Below, piece after piece: positions 1-5,531 of a stretch of 5,531 nucleotides of DNA. The DNA is taken from NCBI GenBank assembly GCA_945788155.1, contig CALZKX010000226.1, positions 1 to 5,531 on the forward strand, given 5' to 3'. The notes below the pieces were generated by a model. The model was not told the DNA's origin and searched no databases. It saw nothing but the letters and a program-made list of their open reading frames with translations. The first letter of the stretch is position 1; each line of letters starts with the position of its first letter. The translations under genes and the position numbers were made by a program. The stretch comes from an uncultured Flavobacteriaceae bacterium. Its GTDB lineage: Bacteria > Bacteroidota > Bacteroidia > Flavobacteriales > Flavobacteriaceae.

Positions 1-1019
1 TTGATTTCTTAACCGAAGAAATTGCAATAGATTTAGGAACAGCAAACACACTTATTATTCACAACGACAAAGTTGTTGTAGATAGTCCATCAATAGTAGC
101 AAGAGACCGAATTTCAGGCAAAATAATCGCTGTTGGAAAAGAAGCCAATTTAATGCAAGGAAAAACACACGAAAACATTAAAACAATTAGACCTTTAAAA
201 GATGGTGTGATTGCAGATTTTGATGCGAGTGAGCAAATGATTAGTATGTTCATTAAAAATATTCCTGCACTAAAGAAAAAGCTATTTTCTCCAGCACTTC
301 GTATGGTTGTTTGTATTCCATCAGGAATTACCGAAGTTGAAATGCGAGCTGTAAAAGAATCCTGTGAACGTGTAAATGGTAAAGAAGTGTATTTAATTCA
401 CGAACCAATGGCAGCAGCTATTGGTATTGGTGTCGATATTATGCAACCCAAAGGAAACATGATTGTTGATATTGGTGGTGGAACAACGGAAATTGCTGTA
501 ATCGCCCTAGGTGGAATTGTGTGTGACAAATCGGTAAAAGTTGCAGGCGATGTGTTTACAAACGACATCATTTACTACATGCGAACTCAGCATAACTTGT
601 ATGTTGGGGATAGAACTGCCGAAAAAATTAAAATACAAATTGGTGCTGCAACCGAAGATCTAGAATTGCCACCAGAAGAAATGAGTGTGCAAGGGCGTGA
701 TTTGCTAACTGGAAAGCCTAAGCAAGTTCAAATATCATACCGCGAAATTGCAAAAGCTCTAGATAAGTCTATTTTGCGTGTGGAAGATTCGGTAATGGAA
801 ACACTATCGCAAACACCTCCCGAATTAGCAGCCGATATTTACAATACAGGTATATATCTTGCAGGAGGAGGCTCTATGCTTAGAGGATTGGACAAGCGTT
901 TATCTCAAAAAACAGATTTACCTGTTTATATTGCCGAAGACCCATTAAGAGCAGTTGTAAGAGGAACTGGAATTGTACTAAAAAATCTTCCTAAGTTTAA
1001 AAGCGTATTGATTAAATAG
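1..1019 (+). CDS. mreB: Rod shape-determining protein MreB, 5'-truncated by window edge
   Basis: MreB is a bacterial actin homologue. It binds ATP, polymerises into membrane-bound antiparallel filaments and directs lateral wall synthesis by the elongasome. The reading frame enters from outside the window: bases 1-2 finish a split codon and full codons run from base 3 to the TAG at 1017-1019, giving 338 visible residues. MreB is usually about 340-345 residues, so only about 4-5 N-terminal residues are missing. An internal ATG at 153 is not the start, because the frame is open upstream and encodes the family N-terminus. Actin-fold signatures are all present: phosphate-1 motif DLGTANT (bases 30-50), connecting motif HEPMAAAIG (399-425), phosphate-2 motif DIGGGTTE (468-491), and adenosine motif with AGGG (861-872). 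No key residue appears lost. The protein lacks the long amphipathic N-terminal helix of enterobacterial MreB, as far as the visible part shows. It leads the operon in this window, and its promoter must lie upstream. Confidence 0.97.
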   Translation, partial: DFLTEEIAIDLGTANTLIIHNDKVVVDSPSIVARDRISGKIIAVGKEANLMQGKTHENIKTIRPLKDGVIADFDASEQMISMFIKNIPALKKKLFSPALRMVVCIPSGITEVEMRAVKESCERVNGKEVYLIHEPMAAAIGIGVDIMQPKGNMIVDIGGGTTEIAVIALGGIVCDKSVKVAGDVFTNDIIYYMRTQHNLYVGDRTAEKIKIQIGAATEDLELPPEEMSVQGRDLLTGKPKQVQISYREIAKALDKSILRVEDSVMETLSQTPPELAADIYNTGIYLAGGGSMLRGLDKRLSQKTDLPVYIAEDPLRAVVRGTGIVLKNLPKFKSVLIK

Positions 1020-1029
1020 AGCATAACTC

Positions 1030-1851
1030 ATGCAACAGATTATAAATTTTATAATAAGAAACAAAACCTTTCTTTTGTTTTTGTTACTATTTTTTGTGTC
1101 GTTGTTTTTTACGTTTCAATCACATTCTTACCACAAAAGTAAATTCATTAACTCAGCCAATTTTTTAACAGGCGGTGTGTACGAGTCTTTTAATAATATT
1201 AGCGGCTACTTTGGTTTAAAAAAGGAAAACAAAATACTCCTTGAAGAAAACAACAGACTTAAATCTATATTAATTAATGCAAAAACTGGTGAGTTTAAAG
1301 ATGTTTATATTGATTCTTCAATTTTAAATAAAAATTATAAATACACAGCTGCACAGGTTTCTAAAAATAGTTATTCATTAACCAATAATTACCTAACCAT
1401 AAATAAAGGCGAAAAAGACAGTATTAAAGAAGAACTTGGAGTTATAACATCTAAAGGAATTATAGGGATTATAGATAAAACCTCAAAAAACTATAGTAGA
1501 GTCAGGTCTATTTTAAATTCAAATATTGGTATTAACGCACAGCTTAAAAAAACCAATCACTTTGGTATATTAAGTTGGAATGGCAAATCACCATATATAG
1601 TGCAACTAACCGATTTGCCAAAACAAGCACCTGTTGTTGTTGGAGACACTATTACAACAGGAGGGTTTTCCACTATTTTCCCTAAAGGCATCCCAATTGG
1701 AACTGTGGCATCTTTTAAAACTGATGAAACCGAAAATTATTTTGAAATTGATGTGGCTTTATTTAATGATATGACTAATGTTGGTCATGTGTATATCATC
1801 GAAAACCTAGACGCAACCCAAATATCTAATTTAAATAATTTGGATGAATAA
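1030..1851 (+). CDS. mreC: Rod shape-determining protein MreC
   Basis: MreC is a bitopic inner-membrane scaffold of the elongasome. It binds PBP2 in the periplasm and is thought to switch the PBP2-RodA pair on. The 273-residue product has the expected order: short cytoplasmic N-terminus, one membrane segment (about residues 12-30, rich in F/L), a coiled-coil stretch (about 62-85, with KKENKILLEENNRLK), then the beta-rich periplasmic domain (about 105-258). Family motifs include LTINKGEKDSI (122-132), GVITSKGIIGIID (137-149), and GDTITTGGFSTIFPKGIPIG (205-224). Length is normal for the family. The ATG lies 10 bases after the mreB stop; no Shine-Dalgarno sequence is visible, which is common in Bacteroidota. 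The last codons overlap the start of mreD by 8 bases. The sequence has more AT-rich codons than mreB, as expected for a faster-evolving protein. Confidence 0.95.
   Translation: MQQIINFIIRNKTFLLFLLLFFVSLFFTFQSHSYHKSKFINSANFLTGGVYESFNNISGYFGLKKENKILLEENNRLKSILINAKTGEFKDVYIDSSILNKNYKYTAAQVSKNSYSLTNNYLTINKGEKDSIKEELGVITSKGIIGIIDKTSKNYSRVRSILNSNIGINAQLKKTNHFGILSWNGKSPYIVQLTDLPKQAPVVVGDTITTGGFSTIFPKGIPIGTVASFKTDETENYFEIDVALFNDMTNVGHVYIIENLDATQISNLNNLDE
1844..1851 (+). other. mreC-mreD 8-base gene overlap (translational coupling site)
   Basis: The mreD ATG (1844-1846) lies upstream of the mreC TAA (1849-1851) in a different frame. No purine-rich ribosome binding site precedes it; the upstream bases are mostly A/T. 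Initiation at mreD is therefore inferred to rely on ribosomes finishing mreC or on an unstructured A/T-rich leader, as is usual in Bacteroidota. Confidence 0.6.
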
Positions 1852-2350
1852 TACCATATCCACAAATATCGTTCGTTTTATTTTATTGGTCTTGGTTCAG
1901 GTTTTGGTGCTTAACCATATTAATTTTTTAGGCTATATAAATCCCTATTTATATATTTTATTTATCATTTTATTTCCTATTAAAAACAATAGGATGTTGT
2001 TTATATTTTTAGCTTTTTTATTAGGATTAACTATAGATTTATTTACCGACTCAGGAGGCATTCACGCTACTGCAAGCGTTACCATAGCCTATATACGTCC
2101 AATTGTTTTAAAATTTTCTTTTGGTGCTGTGTATGAACATCAAACCATAAAATTTAGCAATACAGATATTGGACAAAGGTTAACGTATTTTTTAATAATG
2201 ATACTTATACATCACCTACTTTTATTCAGCCTAGAAATTTTTAACAGTTCAAAAATAATTTTGATCTTGAAAAAAACGTTATTCTCTAGTATCTTTACTT
2301 TAATACTTTGCTTATTAACAACTATTTTATTCAGTAGAAAAACTAAATGA
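1844..2350 (+). CDS. mreD: Rod shape-determining protein MreD
   Basis: MreD is a small polytopic inner-membrane protein of the elongasome, required with MreC for rod shape; its biochemical role is poorly defined. The 168-residue product is very hydrophobic, with about five likely membrane segments (roughly residues 9-27, 33-46, 51-67, 113-131 and 145-164). The central MreD signature is visible as GLTIDLFTDSGGIHA (61-75), with conserved Gly and Asp residues and a small-residue run, followed by a RP pair (85-86) at a loop. Identification rests on this motif, the length (family about 160-170) and the position between mreC and pbp2. The ATG lies inside the last codons of mreC (8-base overlap) with no Shine-Dalgarno sequence, so it probably depends on translation of mreC. 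The end overlaps the next gene in ATGA. Codons are strongly A/T-biased, consistent with a Phe/Leu/Ile-rich membrane protein. Confidence 0.92.
   Translation: MNNTISTNIVRFILLVLVQVLVLNHINFLGYINPYLYILFIILFPIKNNRMLFIFLAFLLGLTIDLFTDSGGIHATASVTIAYIRPIVLKFSFGAVYEHQTIKFSNTDIGQRLTYFLIMILIHHLLLFSLEIFNSSKIILILKKTLFSSIFTLILCLLTTILFSRKTK
2347..2350 (+). other. mreD-pbp2 ATGA stop/start overlap
   Basis: The TGA of mreD (2348-2350) shares bases with the ATG of pbp2 (2347-2349), the classic 4-base overlap associated with termination-reinitiation. No Shine-Dalgarno sequence is seen just upstream. Coupling is inferred from the geometry only. Confidence 0.65.
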
Positions 2351-4284
2351 GAAAACTATTACTCTTTTCTATAATTGTTTTAGTGGGAATCACTTTTATT
2401 GCAAGACTCTTCTATCTTCAAATATACACAGGTAAAGCGTATAATATTTATGAAGACAATGCCATAAGAAAAGTGTTTTATTATCCTAAACGAGGGTATG
2501 TGTATGATCGAAATGGCGAACTACTTGTTGCCAACCAACCTTCGTATGATGTGATGATTATTCCACGTGAAGTTGAACCTTTAGATACTTTGGAGTTTTC
2601 TTCGCTACTTAAAATAACAAAAGAAGACTTTAAAACTAAATACAAAAGAGCTTACAGATATTCACCTAGGTTGCCATCGCCATTTGTACCACAGTTATCT
2701 AAAAAAGACTATGCAGTTCTTCAAGAAAAAATGTGGAAATACAAAGGGTTTTATATTCAAAAACGTTCATTAAGAGATTATCAAACCACTATTGGAGCTA
2801 ACGTGTTAGGGTTTATTGCCGAAGCCAACCAAAAAGAAATCGATGCTGATGGTTTCTATCAAATGGGTGACCTCATTGGGAAACAAGGCATAGAAAAATC
2901 TTATGAAAATGAATTGCGAGGCCTAAAAGGTGTAAAGTTTATTCAAAAAAATAGGTTTAACAGGGACATTGGCCCTTACGATGATGGGAAACAAGATACA
3001 ATTCCAACCCCTGGAAAAGATATTACAGTTTCCATTGACGCAAAATTACAGGCTTATGGCGAACTATTAATGCAAAACAAAGTTGGAGGTATCGTTGCTA
3101 TAGAGCCAAGTAGTGGCGAAATTTTAAGCTTAGTTTCTGCACCTACCTATAATCCAAATTTGCTGGTTGGTAGAGAACGTTCACGTAATTATACAAAATT
3201 GAACAACGATTCTATTCACTTACCACTAATTGACAAAGGATTACTACGTATGCACGAACCTGGTTCTCCTTTTAAAGCTTTGATAGCTTTGGTTGGTTTA
3301 CAAGAAGATGTAATAACCGAAAACACAACTGTAACTTGTAATCATGGTTATGTATATGGAAGGAATGGACGAAAAATGGCTTGCCATTGTGGTGGTGGTG
3401 TTAGAAATTTAAACTCTGGCATTGCACATTCTTGCAATACATATTTTGCAACTGCTTATAGAAAAACCATTGAAAAATATGATGATGCTTCTTATGCCAT
3501 GGACGTTTGGAGCAGTCATATAAAGAGCTTTGGTCTTGGTGATTATTTAGGATACGACCTTACCATTGGTAAAAAAGGCAATATTCCAGATGGTGCCTAT
3601 TATGATAAATGGTATCCCAATTTTAAATGGCAAGCAACCACAACATTATCAAATGCTATTGGTCAAGGTGAAATTTTGGTAACTCCAATTCAGCTTGCAA
3701 ACATGACAGCTGCTATTGCAAATAGAGGTTTTTATTATACACCACACATTATAAAGTCCATTGAAGGTCTGCCTATTGACACAACCTATACGACCAAGCG
3801 CAATACAACCATTGACAAGCGCCATTTTGAACCAGTAATTGAAGGCTTATTTGATGTTTACAATAAAGGAACTGCAAGTTTTTTACAAGTTCCAGACATA
3901 GAAATTTGTGGAAAAACAGGTACTGCTGAAAATTTCACTAAAATTGATAGTGTAAGAACTCAGCTTACAGACCACTCCATTTTTATTGCGTTTGCACCAA
4001 AAGACAACCCAAAAATTGCCATAGCTGTGTTAGTTGAAAATGGTTATTTCGGAGCGCGTTTCGCTGGGCGAATTGCCAGTTTAATGATTGAAAAATACAT
4101 TAAAGGCGACATTACAAGAACAGACTTAGAAAAGTGGGTCATGGAACATACTTTAGAACATGAATACGACAAACCCACTTCAGGAAAACCTTTTAAGATA
4201 AATGCCAAGTCACAAATGATGTTGGTTAAAGATTATGAGCAACAAAAGAAAAAAAATCAAAATACACAAAACGATCTAGAATGA
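2347..4284 (+). CDS. mrdA: Penicillin-binding protein 2 (class B peptidoglycan D,D-transpeptidase of the elongasome)
   Basis: PBP2 crosslinks the stem peptides of new glycan strands in the periplasm as partner of RodA, and is a target of beta-lactams. The 645-residue product has a single N-terminal membrane anchor (about residues 4-24). A PBP dimerisation/pedestal domain follows, with RGYVYDRNGELL (49-60) and an IGKQGIEKSYENELRG block (177-192). The transpeptidase domain (about 245-585) comes next. Its catalytic motifs are intact: SxxK as S307-P-F-K310 (nucleophile Ser307, codon 3265-3267), SxN as S362-C-N364, and KTGTAE (523-528). The GQGEILVTPIQLA block (439-451) is typical of the family. 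Cys331, Cys346, His347, Cys348 and Cys363 form a Cys-rich patch before and within SxN. The tail (about 605-645) is hydrophilic, Lys/Gln/Asn-rich, and probably disordered. The ATG is chosen because it is the ATGA overlap with mreD and precedes the anchor directly. Often annotated mrdA or pbp2. Confidence 0.96.
   Translation: MRKLLLFSIIVLVGITFIARLFYLQIYTGKAYNIYEDNAIRKVFYYPKRGYVYDRNGELLVANQPSYDVMIIPREVEPLDTLEFSSLLKITKEDFKTKYKRAYRYSPRLPSPFVPQLSKKDYAVLQEKMWKYKGFYIQKRSLRDYQTTIGANVLGFIAEANQKEIDADGFYQMGDLIGKQGIEKSYENELRGLKGVKFIQKNRFNRDIGPYDDGKQDTIPTPGKDITVSIDAKLQAYGELLMQNKVGGIVAIEPSSGEILSLVSAPTYNPNLLVGRERSRNYTKLNNDSIHLPLIDKGLLRMHEPGSPFKALIALVGLQEDVITENTTVTCNHGYVYGRNGRKMACHCGGGVRNLNSGIAHSCNTYFATAYRKTIEKYDDASYAMDVWSSHIKSFGLGDYLGYDLTIGKKGNIPDGAYYDKWYPNFKWQATTTLSNAIGQGEILVTPIQLANMTAAIANRGFYYTPHIIKSIEGLPIDTTYTTKRNTTIDKRHFEPVIEGLFDVYNKGTASFLQVPDIEICGKTGTAENFTKIDSVRTQLTDHSIFIAFAPKDNPKIAIAVLVENGYFGARFAGRIASLMIEKYIKGDITRTDLEKWVMEHTLEHEYDKPTSGKPFKINAKSQMMLVKDYEQQKKKNQNTQNDLE
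3337..3435 (+). other. Candidate metal-binding Cys/His cluster within PBP2 transpeptidase domain
   Basis: The codons of Cys331 (3337-3339), Cys346 (3382-3384), His347 (3385-3387), Cys348 (3388-3390) and Cys363 (3433-3435) lie between the SxxK motif and the end of SxN. Cys363 is the middle residue of SxN (S-C-N). A zinc site in this part of the fold, with Asp, Asp, His and Cys ligands, has been reported for Acinetobacter PBP2 (recalled from the literature). The positions here are compatible with an all-Cys or Cys/His version. Metal binding is inferred, not shown. Confidence 0.45.
4281..4284 (+). other. pbp2-rodA ATGA stop/start overlap
   Basis: The TGA of pbp2 (4282-4284) overlaps the ATG of rodA (4281-4283). 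Since PBP2 and RodA form an obligate pair, coupled translation would help fix their stoichiometry; this purpose is inference. The overlap supports the rodA start, which sits about 12 codons before the first membrane segment. Confidence 0.65.
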
Positions 4285-5531
4285 GTTTGAACAGAACTCG
4301 AAATTTTAAATTCGATTGGATAACCATAGTACTTTTTTTATTATTGGTTGGTTTTGGTTGGCTAAACATTGTTTCTGCCTCTTCTTCAGGAGAAATAAGT
4401 TCTTATTTGGACTTAAATGAACGCTATGGGAAACAATTGGTTTTTATTTTATTCACTTTGGTATTAATAATCCTGGTTTTAAGTATAGAGGCTAAATTTT
4501 ACGAGCGTTTTGCAAGCATTATATACCTGGTTTCAATACTGTCCTTAATAGGCTTGTTTCTTTTTGGAAAAACAGTAAATGGTGCCACGTCCTGGTATGC
4601 CATTGGTAGCTTTACTTTACAACCTAGTGAGTTTGCAAAATTTGCCACTGCATTAGCTGTAGCAAAGTATATAAGCGACCTTCAAACCAATATAAAAAAT
4701 GTCAAGGACCAACTAAAAACGGCATTGATTATTCTTGTACCTGCATTTTTGATTTTGCTTCAAAATGATGCTGGAAGTACTATTGTTTACGCAGCTTTCT
4801 TTTTTGTTTTCTATCGGGAAGGTATTCCTCAAATATATTTGTTATTGGTTTTGAGTATTGTAGTCTTATCTGTTTCAGCTTTAAAATTTTCGGTACTACC
4901 AACTGCTATAGGAGTTTCGATTTTGGTTTCCCTACATCACTTTTTTATTAAAAAGAAGAGAGGGTCAATCTTACAACCTATTTTAATTACAGTTCTAGGC
5001 ATCGCTTTTAGTTTTGGAGTTCACTTTTTCTATAACAATGTTTTGCAACCTCATCAGCAGGATAGAATTAGTTTATGGCTGCGTTTAGAAAAAGACCCAG
5101 AGAAGTTAGAGCAAATGAAACGCACCATTTTGTATAACCTCAATGAATCTGAAAAAGCTATAAGTTCAGGAGGCTTTGGTGGAAAAGGGTTTATGGAAGG
5201 AACTCGTACCATAGGTAAATTTGTTCCTGAACAAGATACCGATTATATTTTTAGTACGGTTGGAGAAGAATGGGGATTTTTGGGTAGTAGCTTTGTGGTG
5301 ATACTCTTTGTTTTATTGCTCATTAGGATTTTGCACCTTGCCGAATTACAGAAGTCACAGTTTAGCCGTGTATATGGTTACAGTGTTGCAGCCATTTTAT
5401 TTTTGCACTTCTTGATTAATATAGGCATGGTTATGGGATTAATTCCAACCATTGGGATTCCGTTACCGTTTTTTAGTTATGGAGGATCAGGACTTTGGGG
5501 TTTTACATTGCTTTTATTTGTTTTCATAAAA
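4281..5531 (+). CDS. rodA: Rod shape-determining protein RodA (SEDS peptidoglycan glycosyltransferase), 3'-truncated by window edge
   Basis: RodA polymerises lipid II into glycan strands in the elongasome and works with PBP2. I translated the frame from the ATG in the ATGA overlap with pbp2; it is open for 417 codons to the last base of the window. The family is about 400-430 residues and the visible end is the last membrane helix, so only a short cytoplasmic tail should be missing. It is polytopic, with about ten hydrophobic segments. Conserved sites include VNGATSWYAIGSFTLQPSEF (99-118, with Trp105), QNDAGST (161-167), LQPHQQDRI (255-263), GGKGFMEGT (300-308), PEQDTDYIF (316-324, with Asp321 at 5241-5243 the likely catalytic Asp), and IGIPLPFFSYGGSGLWGF (391-408). 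FtsW is a related SEDS alternative, but the mre/PBP2 context and the NGATSWYAIG form favour RodA. The loop around residues 264-290 departs from the common RodA pattern. Confidence 0.95.
   Translation, partial: MSLNRTRNFKFDWITIVLFLLLVGFGWLNIVSASSSGEISSYLDLNERYGKQLVFILFTLVLIILVLSIEAKFYERFASIIYLVSILSLIGLFLFGKTVNGATSWYAIGSFTLQPSEFAKFATALAVAKYISDLQTNIKNVKDQLKTALIILVPAFLILLQNDAGSTIVYAAFFFVFYREGIPQIYLLLVLSIVVLSVSALKFSVLPTAIGVSILVSLHHFFIKKKRGSILQPILITVLGIAFSFGVHFFYNNVLQPHQQDRISLWLRLEKDPEKLEQMKRTILYNLNESEKAISSGGFGGKGFMEGTRTIGKFVPEQDTDYIFSTVGEEWGFLGSSFVVILFVLLLIRILHLAELQKSQFSRVYGYSVAAILFLHFLINIGMVMGLIPTIGIPLPFFSYGGSGLWGFTLLLFVFIK

Noticed and set aside
59..253. 64-codon open frame on the minus strand.
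   Set aside because: It lies wholly opposite the conserved mreB N-terminal coding region, has no family resemblance, and is a shadow of the mreB codons.
153..1019. mreB starting at the internal ATG (153).
   Set aside because: The same frame is open back to base 3 and encodes the essential phosphate-1 motif DLGTANT at 30-50, so the real start lies before the window.
4239..4284. Possible -1 frameshift joining PBP2 to RodA: an A8 run (4249-4256) includes an A-AAA-AAT heptamer in the right phase, and the -1 frame is open from 4239 into the rodA ATG.
   Set aside because: The open stretch is only 14 codons, easily chance in AT-rich DNA. A fusion would also be topologically wrong, since the PBP2 C-terminus is periplasmic while the RodA N-terminus should be cytoplasmic. 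The ATGA overlap explains the arrangement more simply.
4834..4841. TATATTTG and a second TATTTTTG (5398-5405) matching the Bacteroidota -7 promoter consensus TAnnTTTG.
   Set aside because: Both lie deep inside rodA coding sequence. For the first, the nearest upstream TTTG I found is about 27 bases away, too far for the -33 element. Such matches are expected by chance in AT-rich DNA.
5455..5531. RodA possibly being FtsW because of the SYGGSG motif.
   Set aside because: The SEDS signature is shared by both families. The position directly after pbp2 in an mre operon and the NGATSWYAIG segment favour RodA.

Overview
This window is a single-strand, tightly packed bacterial cell-elongation (rod-shape) operon, with five genes on the + strand in the order mreB (5' end cut off) - mreC - mreD - mrdA/pbp2 - rodA (3' end cut off). 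The DNA is AT-rich, the starts lack recognisable Shine-Dalgarno sequences, and the protein flavour points to a Bacteroidota member, most likely of the Flavobacteriaceae. Supporting protein features are a short non-helical MreB N-terminus beginning DFLTEEIAIDLGTANT, a PBP2 with a GSPFK active site and a Cys-rich segment before SCN, and a RodA with PEQDTDYIF and SYGGSGLWGF. The assignment is from recalled family resemblance, not a database search.

Layout: 1-1019 holds the actin-like MreB lacking about the first four or five residues. A 10-base gap follows, then MreC at 1030-1851. MreD (1844-2350) overlaps mreC by 8 bases. PBP2 (2347-4284) overlaps mreD by an ATGA. RodA (4281-5531) overlaps PBP2 by another ATGA and stays open to the last base of the window. 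There is no non-coding stretch longer than 10 bases, no RNA gene, no mobile element, no CRISPR, and no credible internal promoter or terminator.

The genes encode one machine. MreB filaments lie under the inner membrane. MreC and MreD link them to the periplasm and activate the PBP2-RodA pair. RodA, a SEDS glycosyltransferase, polymerises glycan strands from lipid II, and PBP2, a class B penicillin-binding protein, crosslinks them. The overlaps suggest co-translation of these partners.

The region is an ordinary core locus and I see no undescribed system. The points most worth a second look are a Cys/His cluster in PBP2 that could bind a metal next to the SxN active-site motif, and a lineage-type variation in the extracytoplasmic loop of RodA that carries the presumed catalytic aspartate.
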